Positions 34,960 to 43,645 of a DNA stretch of 64,000 bases are shown one piece after another (the stretch's first letter is position 1; each line of letters opens with the position of its first letter). The DNA comes from Stenotrophomonas sp. 57. GTDB taxonomy: Bacteria; Pseudomonadota; Gammaproteobacteria; Xanthomonadales; Xanthomonadaceae. The notes beneath the pieces are model-generated. The model saw only the letters and a program-made list of their open reading frames with translations, was not told the origin of the DNA and ran no database searches. The position numbers and the translations under genes are program-made. The stretch lies in assembly GCF_030291075.1 (NCBI RefSeq), contig NZ_CP127407.1, forward strand, positions 3,284,001 through 3,348,000. The letters are read 5' to 3'.

Positions 34960-37857
34960 ATGAATTTGAAGTCCAACACGCTGCGCGATGCAGTTGTCAT
35001 CGCGCTGGTCGCCGGTGCCTCCATCGCGACCGCCCAGGCCCAGGAGGCCGCCTCAGGTGCGACCAACCTGGATCGCATCCAGGTCACCGGTTCGCGCATC
35101 CGCTCGGTCGACCTGGAAACGCAGCAGCCGGTCCTGACCCTGTCCCGCGAAACGATCCAGCAGACCGGCCGTACCAACGTTGCCGAAGTGCTGCAGCAGA
35201 TCGCCACCAACGGTGCAGCCATCAACACCCAGTTCAACAACGGTGGCGACGGCTCGGCCGGTGTCGACCTGCGCAACCTGGGTTCCTCGCGCACCCTGGT
35301 GCTGGTCAACGGCCGTCGTTGGGTCCAGGCCCTGGACGGTACCGTCGATCTGAACACCATCCCGACCGCCATCGTCGAGCGCATTGAAGTGCTGAAGGAC
35401 GGCGCCTCTTCGATCTACGGTTCGGACGCGATCGCCGGCGTGGTGAACATCATCACCCGCGACAACTTCAACGGTGGCGAAGCGCACGTCTACTACGGCC
35501 AGTTCAGCAAGGGTGACGGCGAGCGCCAGGCGCTGGACCTGACCCTGGGCAGCAGCAACGACCGCAGCAGCCTGGTGTTCGGCGCCAGCTACGTGAAGGA
35601 AAAACCCGTCATGGCCGGTGCGCGCAAGATCTCGCGCGATCCGGTGTACGGCCTGGGCGCTTCGCAGTACAGCAGCCAGACCTCTTCCGGCGGCCTGTGG
35701 GACCTGACCATCGATGGCGTCGGCACCGACAATTACGATGCATGGAGCGACCTGGCCGGCAGCGACGACCCGGCTACCGCTGCGCGTGCGGGGCTCAACC
35801 GCCGCGTGATCAATGCGGGTGCCGACGGCACCAATCTGGCCAACTTCCACAACTTCAGCTCGGCCGACTCGTACAACTACGCCAAGGACAACTACCTGCG
35901 CACGCCGCAGGAGCGCAAGTCGATCTACATCCAGGGTCGTTACGACCTGACCGATTCGATCTCCCTGCGCACCGACGCGCTGTACAACCAGCGCCTGTCG
36001 GCCCAGCAGCTGGCTGGTTACCCGCTGAGCGCGGGCAGCTACCTCGGTGGCAACCAGGGCCTGTCGGCCGACAGTTATTACAACCCGACCCGCCTGACCG
36101 ACAATCCGCGCGAACTGAACTGGAACCGTCGTCTGGTCGAACAGGACCGTTACTACGAGCAGGACGTCAAGACCTTCCATTGGTATGGTGGCCTTGAAGG
36201 TTCGTTCGAAGTGGCCGGCCGCTACTTCAACTGGGATGCGGGTGCCGCCTACAACGTGTCCGACCAGGTCGACACCCAGGTTGGCGACGTGAACATGGGC
36301 AACCTGTACCAGGCCACCGGTGCGTCCTTCCTGGATACCGACGGCGTGGTCAAGTGCGGCGCACCGGGTGCTGTCATCGCAGGCTGCGTGCCGTTCAACC
36401 CGTTCACCAGCGCCGGCACCATGCCGCAGGACCAGCTCGACTACATCCTGTTCAACGCCAAGGACAAGTTCCAGAACAAGTCCAAGTCGTTCACCGCCAA
36501 CCTGTCCGGCGACATCGTCGAACTGCCGGGCGGCATGATGGGCTTCGCCGCCGGTGTGGAACGCCGCAAGGAATCGGGCTACGACATGCCCGACGCGTTC
36601 GTGGCGGCCGGTCTGAGCTCGGGCAATGGCCGCAAGCCGACCTCCGGCGCCTACGACCTGACCGACGTCTACCTGGAACTGGCCGTGCCGCTGCTGAAGG
36701 ACCTGCCGGGTGCCAAGTCGCTGGAACTGAGCGCCGCCACCCGTCGTTCGGACTACAGCAACTTCGGTTCGACCCTGAACAGCAAGTTCGGATTCAAGTG
36801 GAAGCCGATCGAAGACCTGATGGTCCGCGGCAACTGGGCCGAGGGCTTCCGTGCCCCGTCCATTTCCAACCTGTTCGGTGGTGCCGGTGAGGCCTACGAC
36901 AGCTACGGCGATCCGTGCTCGATCGGCAGCCCGTACATCAGCAACGCCGCCGTTGCTGCCCGCTGTGCCGCAGCAGGCATTCCGGCCAGCTACCAGCAGC
37001 GCGAGGGCTACGGCGGCCAGACCGCATGGCCGTTCGAGTGGAAGTCGAACCAGGAGCTGAGCCCGGAAACCTCGACCTCCAAGAGCCTGGGCATCGTCTA
37101 CAGCCCAAGCTTCGTGCGCGGCTTCGACGTGTCGCTGGACTGGTGGAAGATCAACATCAAGGACGTGATCAGCCGTCCGACCGCCGACTACATGCTCGAG
37201 CAGTGCTATGTGCAGGGCAACGCCGGCTGGTGCAACGTGCTGGGCAACTCGGGCCTGACCCGTAATGCACTCGGCCAGATCACCTACATGGCCCGCTACC
37301 TGCAGAACCTGGGTGAGCTGGAAGTGGAAGGTTACGACCTGACCATGCGTTACCAGCTGCCGGATACCCGCTATGGCTCGTTCTCGTTCGTGTGGGACAG
37401 CGTCTACATGAGCAACTACCGCCAGAAGGCCACCCCGGACTCGGATTGGGATCCGTCTGAAGTCGGCACCTACACCCGCGACACGCCGGTGTGGCGCATC
37501 CGCTCGAACCTGACCGCCAACTGGACCTACGGTGATTTCGGCGTGAGCTGGACGGTGCGTTACTTCTCGGGCCTGAACGAGAACTGCAAGTTCCCGGGCG
37601 TGGCTGAGCTGTGCAGCAATCCGGACAAGATCGGCCTGGAAGGCCGTGCGGATCCGGAAAACCACCTGGCCGCTACCACCTACCACGACCTGCAGGTGCG
37701 CTATAACCTGCCGTGGAACGGTACCGTCTCGGTCGGTCTGACCAACGTGTTCAACAAGGAACCGCCGGTGGCCACCCAGGCCTTCGCCAACTCCTTCGAC
37801 TACCAGTACGACACCCCGGGGCGCTACATGTACATGGAGTACCGCCAGCGCTTCTGA
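34960..37857 (+). CDS. TonB-dependent outer-membrane receptor
   Basis: A 965-residue active-transport receptor. The signal peptide ends at A-Q-A-Q. The plug domain follows with I-Q-V-T-G-S-R-I (TonB-box-like region near residue 40), S-R-T-L-V-L-V-N-G-R-R and V-L-K-D-G-A-S-S-I-Y-G-S-D-A-I-A-G-V-V-N-I-I. A 22-strand barrel with many alternating aromatic strands ends in Y-R-Q-R-F, the typical terminal phenylalanine. It belongs to the large group without a defined substrate (peptide, carbohydrate and siderophore uptake are all possible). Its long AT-rich upstream region with inverted repeats suggests regulated expression. A strong terminator follows. Confidence 0.93.
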   Translation: MNLKSNTLRDAVVIALVAGASIATAQAQEAASGATNLDRIQVTGSRIRSVDLETQQPVLTLSRETIQQTGRTNVAEVLQQIATNGAAINTQFNNGGDGSAGVDLRNLGSSRTLVLVNGRRWVQALDGTVDLNTIPTAIVERIEVLKDGASSIYGSDAIAGVVNIITRDNFNGGEAHVYYGQFSKGDGERQALDLTLGSSNDRSSLVFGASYVKEKPVMAGARKISRDPVYGLGASQYSSQTSSGGLWDLTIDGVGTDNYDAWSDLAGSDDPATAARAGLNRRVINAGADGTNLANFHNFSSADSYNYAKDNYLRTPQERKSIYIQGRYDLTDSISLRTDALYNQRLSAQQLAGYPLSAGSYLGGNQGLSADSYYNPTRLTDNPRELNWNRRLVEQDRYYEQDVKTFHWYGGLEGSFEVAGRYFNWDAGAAYNVSDQVDTQVGDVNMGNLYQATGASFLDTDGVVKCGAPGAVIAGCVPFNPFTSAGTMPQDQLDYILFNAKDKFQNKSKSFTANLSGDIVELPGGMMGFAAGVERRKESGYDMPDAFVAAGLSSGNGRKPTSGAYDLTDVYLELAVPLLKDLPGAKSLELSAATRRSDYSNFGSTLNSKFGFKWKPIEDLMVRGNWAEGFRAPSISNLFGGAGEAYDSYGDPCSIGSPYISNAAVAARCAAAGIPASYQQREGYGGQTAWPFEWKSNQELSPETSTSKSLGIVYSPSFVRGFDVSLDWWKINIKDVISRPTADYMLEQCYVQGNAGWCNVLGNSGLTRNALGQITYMARYLQNLGELEVEGYDLTMRYQLPDTRYGSFSFVWDSVYMSNYRQKATPDSDWDPSEVGTYTRDTPVWRIRSNLTANWTYGDFGVSWTVRYFSGLNENCKFPGVAELCSNPDKIGLEGRADPENHLAATTYHDLQVRYNLPWNGTVSVGLTNVFNKEPPVATQAFANSFDYQYDTPGRYMYMEYRQRF

Positions 37858-37887
37858 TGGAAGCACGGGTGTAAGCAGCAGAACTGC

Positions 37888-37913
37888 AAACGGGGCCCTT
37901 CGGGGCCCCGTTT
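37888..37913 (+). terminator. Terminator of the TonB receptor gene
   Basis: AAACGGGGCCC, TTCG tetraloop, GGGCCCCGTTT, thirty bases after the stop codon: a classic intrinsic terminator. Confidence 0.9.
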
Positions 37914-37954
37914 CCGTTGTGCGGCCGGCAGCCAGGATCAGCGCAATGCAAAAA

Positions 37955-37985
37955 CAAAAAGGCCGCAGCTGGGCTGCGGCCTTTT
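37955..37985. terminator. Bidirectional terminator
   Basis: AAAAAGGCCGCAG, five-base loop, CTGCGGCCTTTTG lies between the TonB receptor and the convergent TetR gene. A-run and T-run on opposite sides allow termination in both directions. Confidence 0.9.
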
Positions 37986-38006
37986 GCATGTTCCCGTGCG
38001 GCGGCC

Positions 38007-38609
38007 TCAACCGTTCGGAATCAGCGTCTCGATCAGGTGCTCGACGTAGGCTTCGAAATCCTCGCGCGCCTGCTTGGGTTGCTGCAACTGCAGCGACAAC
38101 TGCAGGAAGCCGACATAGGCGGCGTAGGCGAGGCGTGCACGGTGGCGCGCATCGGTCGAGCTGAGCCCGGCCTGGCGGAACGAGGCGATCAGATAGTCGA
38201 GGCGGCGCTGCGACACCCGGTCGATCACCGGGCGCACCATCGGGTGGTCCAGCGCCTTCAGCAGCTCGCTGTAGATGATGTGCGGCTGCACTTCATGCGC
38301 GACCATCTGGAACAGCTGACGCAGGCGCACGCGCGGATCCGGCACATCCTCAAGGCTGCCGAACACCTGCTCCTGTTCGAACAGCTCCCAGCGTTCCAGG
38401 GCCGCCTGCAGCAAGGCATCCCGCGAAGGGAAGTGCCAGTAGAAGCTGCCCTTGGTCACGCCCAGGCGCCGCGCCAACGGTTCCACCGCGACGGCACCCA
38501 CACCTTGTTCAGCAATCAGATCGAGAGCGGCCTGGGCCCAGTCTTCGGCACTCAGGCGGCTGTTGCGGCCGGCGCGCGGTTCGCCGGCGGAAGCGTCAGG
38601 TTGATTCAT
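38007..38609 (-). CDS. TetR-family regulator of the FadE operon
   Basis: A 200-residue repressor. The N-terminal helix-turn-helix is clear (A-L-D-L-I-A-E-Q-G-V-G-A-V-A-V, then R-R-L-G-V-T-K-G-S-F-Y-W-H-F-P-S-R). The C-terminal two thirds form the helical ligand/dimer domain. It is transcribed divergently from the hydrolase-fadE-hotdog operon, and two matching palindromes lie in the shared gap, so an acyl-CoA-responsive repressor of this operon is the likely role (inferred from context). A terminator lies 21 bases after its stop. Confidence 0.9.
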   Translation of the reverse strand: MNQPDASAGEPRAGRNSRLSAEDWAQAALDLIAEQGVGAVAVEPLARRLGVTKGSFYWHFPSRDALLQAALERWELFEQEQVFGSLEDVPDPRVRLRQLFQMVAHEVQPHIIYSELLKALDHPMVRPVIDRVSQRRLDYLIASFRQAGLSSTDARHRARLAYAAYVGFLQLSLQLQQPKQAREDFEAYVEHLIETLIPNG

Positions 38610-38701
38610 GCGCTGATTTAACCATACGCAGGGGTTCGTTGCAGTACGCGGTTACGGCCGAAACCGTCGCGCCCCCTGCCGACCGCCTGCCGCATTGCAC
38701 C

Positions 38702-38753
38702 ATACCGTACAGTATTGACTTCCCCTTCAAGCAATCCATACTATCAAGTATGG
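38702..38753. promoter_or_regulatory. Paired TetR operator-like palindromes
   Basis: Two sites share the form ATAC-N6-GTAT: ATACCGTACAGTAT at 38702-38715 and CCATACTATCAAGTATGG at 38736-38753, the second extended to 6-bp arms. Their centres are 36 bases apart. The second covers the ATG at 38750, so a bound repressor would block both promoter and start. Confidence 0.6.
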
Positions 38754-39667
38754 TTACGTCCCCTACTCCCGCTGCGTTCCATGATCTGCGCCTGGACGCC
38801 GCCCATGGCGCGCGCCTGGCCGCGACCGTCAGCGACCATGGCCGACGTGGCCGGGTGCTGTTCGCGCACGGCTTCGGCCAGACCCGCCACGCATGGAATG
38901 CCACTGCGCGCGCACTGAACGCCGCTGGGCTGCAGACCCTGGCGTACGACGCCCGCGGCCACGGCGATTCCGACTGGAATGCCGCCGAACTGCCCTATCA
39001 CGGCGAACAGTTCGCTGATGACCTGATCGTGCTGGCCGGGGAACAGCCGCGTCCGCCGGTGCTGGTCGCAGCCTCGATGGGCGGCCTGTTCGGCCTGCTG
39101 GCCGAATCGCGCTGGCCGGGCCTGTTCTCGGCAATGGTGCTGGTGGACATCACCCCGCGCTGGGATACCGCCGGCGTCGAGCGCATCCTCGCCTTCATGA
39201 CCGCCCATCCCGATGGCTTTGCCTCGCTGGCCCAGGCCGCCGATGTCATCTCCGCGTACATGCCGCACCGCCCGCGCAAGTCCGAGCAGTCGCTGCGTGC
39301 ACTGCTGCACGAGGATGGCCACGGCCGCTGGCGCTGGCACTGGGATCCGCGCCTGGTGGCCGAACTGGCCCGCGACAGCGAGCAGCACCAGGACGCGCTG
39401 GCCGAGGCCGCACGGCAGGTGAAGTGCCCGCTGCTGCTGGTCAGTGGTGGCCGCAGCGATCTGGTCACCCCGCAGACCGTCGCCGAATTCCTGGCATTGG
39501 CGCCGCACGCGCGCCACGTACAGTTGCCGCAGGCCACGCACATGGTCGCAGGCGATGACAACGACGCCTTTACCGCTACTGTGTTGGACTATCTGGACGT
39601 GTTGCCCGCAGCGGATGCTGCAGCTTCGTCCGCCACAAACGAGCACGTCACCGGAGCACGCTCATGA
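38750..39667 (+). CDS. Alpha/beta hydrolase, first gene of the FadE operon
   Basis: A 305-residue cytosolic serine hydrolase without signal peptide. The oxyanion region F-A-H-G-F-G-Q-T is followed by Y-D-A-R-G-H-G-D-S-D. The nucleophile elbow is A-A-S-M-G-G-L (Ala replaces the first Gly of G-x-S-x-G), the acid lies in G-G-R-S-D-L-V-T, and the histidine in Q-A-T-H-M-V-A-G-D. Its stop overlaps the fadE start by four bases. An esterase or thioesterase acting on fatty acyl substrates is plausible from context. The ATG at 38750 sits inside a palindromic operator. Confidence 0.85.
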   Translation: MVTSPTPAAFHDLRLDAAHGARLAATVSDHGRRGRVLFAHGFGQTRHAWNATARALNAAGLQTLAYDARGHGDSDWNAAELPYHGEQFADDLIVLAGEQPRPPVLVAASMGGLFGLLAESRWPGLFSAMVLVDITPRWDTAGVERILAFMTAHPDGFASLAQAADVISAYMPHRPRKSEQSLRALLHEDGHGRWRWHWDPRLVAELARDSEQHQDALAEAARQVKCPLLLVSGGRSDLVTPQTVAEFLALAPHARHVQLPQATHMVAGDDNDAFTATVLDYLDVLPAADAAASSATNEHVTGARS

Positions 39668-42141
39668 GCATCGTTCTTCCCTTCCTCGCCCTGCTGCTGG
39701 CAGGCGCGTTCGTCGCCTACCACCGCATGCGCCTGCTGACCTGGACGCTGATCAGCCTGGCCCTGCTGGCCGTCTGCTGGTTCGTGCCCTACGTCAACCA
39801 GACCGCCACGATCGTTGCGGCCGCCGTGCTGGCGGTCATCGCCGTGCCGCTGCTGCTGCCGTTCATCCGCAAGCCGCTGCTGACCGGTCCGATGATGAAG
39901 GTGTTCCGCAAGGTGCTGCCGCCGCTGTCGCAGACCGAGCGCATCGCGCTGGAAACCGGCTCGGTCGGTTTCGAAGGCGAGCTGTTCACCGGTGACCCGG
40001 ACTGGAACATCCTGCTGAATTACCCCAAGCCGCAGCTGACCGCTGAAGAGCAGGCCTTCCTCGATGGCCCGGTCGAAGAGCTGTGCGCGATGGTCAACGA
40101 CTGGGAAATCACCCACGTCCATGCCGACCTGCCGCCGGAGCTGTGGGCCTTCATCAAGAAGAACAAGTTCTTCGGCATGATCATCCCGAAGGAATACGGC
40201 GGCCTCGGCTTCTCCGCGCTGGCCCACCACAAGGTCATCCAGAAGCTGGCCTCGGTGTCCTCGGTGGTCAGCTCCACCGTCGGCGTGCCGAACTCGCTGG
40301 GCCCGGGTGAACTGCTGGTGCACTACGGCACCCAGGAACAGAAGGACCAGTACCTGCCGCGCCTGGCCGATGGCCGCGAAGTGCCGTGCTTCGGCCTGAC
40401 CGGTCCGTTCGCCGGTTCCGACGCCACCTCCATTCCGGACTACGGCATCGTCTGCAAGGGCGAGTGGCACGGCGAGCAGGTGCTCGGCGTCAAGCTGACC
40501 TTCGACAAGCGCTACATCACCCTGGCCCCGGTCGCTTCGCTGATCGGCCTGGCCTTCCGCATGTACGATCCGGACGGCCTGATCGGCGATACCCGCGACA
40601 TCGGCATCACCCTGGGCCTGCTGCCGCGTGACACTGCCGGCGTTGAGATCGGCCGTCGCCACTTCCCGCTGAACTCGACGTTCCAGAACGGCCCGATCCG
40701 CGGCAAGGACGTGTTCATTCCGCTGACCCAGCTGATCGGTGGCGCAGCCATGGCCGGCAAGGGCTGGAACATGCTCAACGAGTGCCTGGCCGTGGGCCGT
40801 TCGATCACCCTGCCCTCCACCGCCAGCGGCGGTGCCAAGGCCGGTGCTGCCGTGACCGGCGCCTACGCACGCATCCGCAAGCAGTTCGGCCTGTCGGTCG
40901 GCCGCTTCGAAGGCGTGGAAGAAGCGCTGGCCCGCATCGGCGGCAAGGCCTACAAGATCAGCGCGCTGTCGCAGGCCACCGCTGCAGCGGTCGACCGTGG
41001 CGACGTGCCGTCGGTGCCCTCGGCGATCGCCAAGTACCACTGCACCAGCATGAGCCGCGAAGTGATCTCGGACATGATGGACGTGATCGGCGGCAAGGGC
41101 ATCATCCTGGGGCCGCGCAACTTCGCTGGCCGCAGCTGGCAGGCCGCGCCGATCGCGATCACCGTGGAAGGCGCCAACATCATGACCCGCAGCCTGCTGA
41201 TCTTCGGCCAGGGTGCGATCCTCTGCCACCCGTGGGTGCTGAAGGAAATGAAGGCCGCGCAGGATCCGGACACCCGTGCCGGCCTGCAGGACTTCGACCG
41301 CAGCCTGTTCGGCCACATCCGCTATGGCATCTCCAATGCGGTGCGTTCGTTCTGGTTCGGCCTGACCGGTGCGCGCTTCGGTGCCGCCCCGGGCGACGCC
41401 TACACCCGCCGCTACTTCCGCAAGCTGGACCGCTACTCGGCCAACCTGGCGCTGATGGCCGACATCTCGATGATGACCCTCGGCGGCAAGCTGAAGTTCA
41501 AGGAATCGCTGTCCGGGCGCCTGGGCGACGTGCTGAGCCATGTCTACATGACCAGCGCCATGCTCAAGCGCTACCACGACGAAGGCGCACCGCAGGCCGA
41601 CCAGCCGCTGCTGGCCTGGGCGTTCCATGACAGCGTGCACAAGATCGAAGAGTCGCTGTCGGCGGCGCTGCGCAACTTCCCGATCCGTCCGATCGGCTGG
41701 CTGATGTGGGCGCTGATCTTCCCGCTGGGCCGTCGTGCCGAAGCCCCGGGCGACCGCCTGAGCCGCCGCGTCGCCGCCCTGCTGATGGCGCCGAACGAAG
41801 CCCGCGACCGCCTGGCCAGTGGCGTGTTCCTGACCCCGTGCGAGAACAACCCGGGTGGCCGCATCAACAGCTACCTGAGCAAGGCGATCATGGCCGAGCC
41901 GGTGGAGCGCAAGTTCCTGAAGGCGCTGAAGAGCAAGGGCATCGAAGCGCTGGACTTCAAGGCGCAGCTGGACGAGGCCGTGGCTGAAGGCGTGATCACC
42001 CAGGACGAGCGCAGCCTGCTGGAAGAGCTGCGCACGCTGACCCTGGACACCATCACCGTGGACGACTTCGACACCCACGAACTGCGCGCGGCCAGCTACT
42101 ACGACCGCCAGCACAAGGACCCGCATTCGCAGGCGGCCTGA
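39664..42141 (+). CDS. fadE: Acyl-CoA dehydrogenase FadE
   Basis: FAD-dependent first enzyme of fatty-acid beta-oxidation. At 825 residues it is the large membrane-associated FadE type (about 814 in Escherichia coli), not the common 380-residue soluble form. Two to three N-terminal hydrophobic helices precede the dehydrogenase core, which includes I-I-P-K-E-Y-G-G-L-G-F, C-F-G-L-T-G-P-F-A-G-S-D-A-T and the G-G-K-G-I-I-L-G-P-R-N-F segment. A FadE-specific C-terminal domain of about 250 residues follows. It is coupled to the hydrolase gene by an ATGA overlap. Confidence 0.95.
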   Translation: MSIVLPFLALLLAGAFVAYHRMRLLTWTLISLALLAVCWFVPYVNQTATIVAAAVLAVIAVPLLLPFIRKPLLTGPMMKVFRKVLPPLSQTERIALETGSVGFEGELFTGDPDWNILLNYPKPQLTAEEQAFLDGPVEELCAMVNDWEITHVHADLPPELWAFIKKNKFFGMIIPKEYGGLGFSALAHHKVIQKLASVSSVVSSTVGVPNSLGPGELLVHYGTQEQKDQYLPRLADGREVPCFGLTGPFAGSDATSIPDYGIVCKGEWHGEQVLGVKLTFDKRYITLAPVASLIGLAFRMYDPDGLIGDTRDIGITLGLLPRDTAGVEIGRRHFPLNSTFQNGPIRGKDVFIPLTQLIGGAAMAGKGWNMLNECLAVGRSITLPSTASGGAKAGAAVTGAYARIRKQFGLSVGRFEGVEEALARIGGKAYKISALSQATAAAVDRGDVPSVPSAIAKYHCTSMSREVISDMMDVIGGKGIILGPRNFAGRSWQAAPIAITVEGANIMTRSLLIFGQGAILCHPWVLKEMKAAQDPDTRAGLQDFDRSLFGHIRYGISNAVRSFWFGLTGARFGAAPGDAYTRRYFRKLDRYSANLALMADISMMTLGGKLKFKESLSGRLGDVLSHVYMTSAMLKRYHDEGAPQADQPLLAWAFHDSVHKIEESLSAALRNFPIRPIGWLMWALIFPLGRRAEAPGDRLSRRVAALLMAPNEARDRLASGVFLTPCENNPGGRINSYLSKAIMAEPVERKFLKALKSKGIEALDFKAQLDEAVAEGVITQDERSLLEELRTLTLDTITVDDFDTHELRAASYYDRQHKDPHSQAA

Positions 42142-42216
42142 TCGCCCGCGACACGCGTTGCCTTCGACGGCGGGCCTCGGCCCGCCGTCGTTCTATCCGC
42201 CGACCGGAAACCGATC

Positions 42217-42684
42217 ATGTCCACGCCCCTGCTTTCGCTTTATCACCGCCTGCAGCGCTGGCCCGCTGGCCCCTGGCTGTTCTCGCGCGCGGTGTGTTTC
42301 AAGGCGCCCTACTTCGCCAGCATCGCGCCACGCATCACCCGCCTGGAACACGGCCGCTGCGAAGGCACGCTGGCCGACCGCCGCAAGGTGCGCAACCACA
42401 TCGGCACGGTGCACGCGATCGCGATGTGCAACCTGGCCGAGCTGACCGCCGGGCTGATGGTGGATGCATCGCTGCCGAAGGGCATGCGCTGGATTCCGAA
42501 GGGGATGCAGGTGCAGTACCTGGCGAAGGCACGTGGCACGCTGCAGGCGGTGGCGTTGCCGGCACAACCGATTGTCGTCGCGGCCGAGGGCTATGCGCTG
42601 CCGGTGACGGTGAGCGTGCGCGACCGCGCGGAGACGGAAGTGTTCAGCGCGGTCATCGACATGTGGATGTCGCCGGCGAAGTAA
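42217..42684 (+). CDS. Hotdog-fold DUF4442 protein
   Basis: A 155-residue protein with a thioesterase-like hotdog fold of the DUF4442 type. The long hotdog helix region N-H-I-G-T-V-H-A-I-A-M-C-N-L-A-E-L-T-A-G is recognisable and is followed by K-G-M-Q-V-Q-Y-L-A-K-A-R-G and the strand-rich C-terminal half ending E-V-F-S-A-V-I-D-M-W. No catalytic aspartate or glutamate can be assigned with confidence, though the glutamate in A-E-L-T-A-G is well placed. It lies 75 bases after fadE in the same direction; acyl-CoA clean-up is a reasonable guess. Confidence 0.8.
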   Translation: MSTPLLSLYHRLQRWPAGPWLFSRAVCFKAPYFASIAPRITRLEHGRCEGTLADRRKVRNHIGTVHAIAMCNLAELTAGLMVDASLPKGMRWIPKGMQVQYLAKARGTLQAVALPAQPIVVAAEGYALPVTVSVRDRAETEVFSAVIDMWMSPAK

Positions 42685-42693
42685 GTTCCCGCG

Positions 42694-43256
42694 AACGGCG
42701 CAGCCCCTCGTGGGTGGACGGCGAAAGCGGTTTATCGGTTGGGCCGGAGGGGTGGGGCCATGCGGGGACGCCGCAAGTACCCCTCCGGGGCCCGGCCCAG
42801 CCGCTGGCGGCTGTGCGTTCGGTCGCTTGCGAAGCAATGCTTCGCAAGCAAAGCGCCCTCACCCCTGTAGGCTTAGCCGCGCCATCCATGGCGCGGATAC
42901 CCCGCCCGGCCCCACCCCTCCGACCTCTGACAGATCTCTGTGGCGTCCACCCACGCAAGAGAAAAAAGAAGAGCAAAAGCAAAAGCAAAAGCGGCCCACC
43001 GGCCGCTTTTTCATGCGCGCAGAACCCACGAGCGCAGCGATCCGCTGTTGCTGTTGCTCTTCTTTTTCTTCTCCGTGGGCTGGCCGCACGCGGAACCTGT
43101 CAGGGGTGTGGCGGGTGGGCCGTGCAGGGGCGTTGGCGCCATGGATGGCGCCATCGAGCTTAAAGGGACGTACTTGCAGCGTCCCCTGCACGGCCCATCC
43201 GCCACACCCAACCCATGACCCGCATTCCGCGACCACCCACGAGGGGCTGCGCCGTT
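42694..43256. repeat. Composite element 2 with 24-bp perfect terminal inverted repeats
   Basis: The ends 42694-42717 (AACGGCGCAGCCCCTCGTGG, then GTGG) and 43233-43256 are exact reverse complements. Inside lie two inverted units. The left hairpin (42745-42922) has arms CGGAGGGGTGGGGCC/GGCCCCACCCCTCCG; the right one (43105-43208) has arms GGTGTGGCGGGTGGGCC/GGCCCATCCGCCACACC. Each has a core with CATCCATGGCGC on one strand, then a CTGACAG segment, then a purine tail (AGAAGAGCAAAAGCAAAAGC on the left). The tails meet at the centre around a terminator. No ORF here has believable codon use or homology. It lies next to the hotdog gene stop (42684) and the convergent DUF1304 gene. Confidence 0.75.
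42991..43011 (+). terminator. Terminator at the centre of composite element 2
   Basis: GCGGCC, CACC loop, GGCCGC followed by TTTTT. It would stop transcripts coming from the fadE operon after they have crossed the left half of the element. Confidence 0.75.
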
Positions 43257-43265
43257 GGCTGGAAA

Positions 43266-43616
43266 CTACGCCACCGCGCGAAGAACCAGCGCCAGGATCG
43301 CCGGCAGCGCCTGGATCATGAAAATGCGGCGGCTTACGCTGTACGCGCCGTAACACCCGGCCACCACCACGCACGCCAGCGAGAACGTCACCAGCACCGG
43401 CTGGTCGATCACCAGTCCCACCACGATGCCCGCCGCCAGGAAGCCGTTGTACAGCCCTTGGTTGGCCGCCAGCACGCGCGTGATCTCGGCCTTCTCCGCT
43501 GTGTTGCGGAACGTCTTCAGGCCCAGCGGGCGGGTCCACAGGAACATCTCCAGCACCAGGAAATAGACGTGCAGCAGTGCGACCAGCAAGGTCAGGGCGA
43601 GTGCGATCCAGTACAT
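43266..43616 (-). CDS. DUF1304 membrane protein
   Basis: A 116-residue inner-membrane protein of the DUF1304 family with four predicted helices. Family features include A-L-L-H-V-Y-F-L-V-L-E-M-F-L-W at the start, A-A-N-Q-G-L-Y-N-G-F-L-A-A-G in the middle and a last helix with Q-A-L-P-A-I-L-A-L. The function of the family is unknown. Its 3' end lies ten bases from the right boundary of the composite repeat element, and a GGGGTC palindrome lies just upstream. Confidence 0.85.
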   Translation of the reverse strand: MYWIALALTLLVALLHVYFLVLEMFLWTRPLGLKTFRNTAEKAEITRVLAANQGLYNGFLAAGIVVGLVIDQPVLVTFSLACVVVAGCYGAYSVSRRIFMIQALPAILALVLRAVA

Positions 43617-43645
43617 GGGCGGTTCCTTGGACGGGGAAGAAGAAT

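Noticed and set aside
35053..38010. An open frame of about 985 codons opposite the TonB receptor
   Set aside because: Antisense shadow: the plus strand carries the full receptor with plug and barrel motifs, and the antisense product resembles nothing.
39589..42126. An open frame of about 845 codons opposite fadE
   Set aside because: Antisense shadow of a clearly conserved acyl-CoA dehydrogenase gene.
42694..43256. Integron attC-like site
   Set aside because: The hairpins lack the short simple-site sequences (GTTRRRY) and there is no integrase or cassette array; terminal repeats and unit order are different.
42710..43321. An open frame of about 203 codons through the composite inverted element
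   Set aside because: It reads through perfect palindromes and terminal inverted repeats, has no start context and no homology. The DNA is better explained as a structured repeat.
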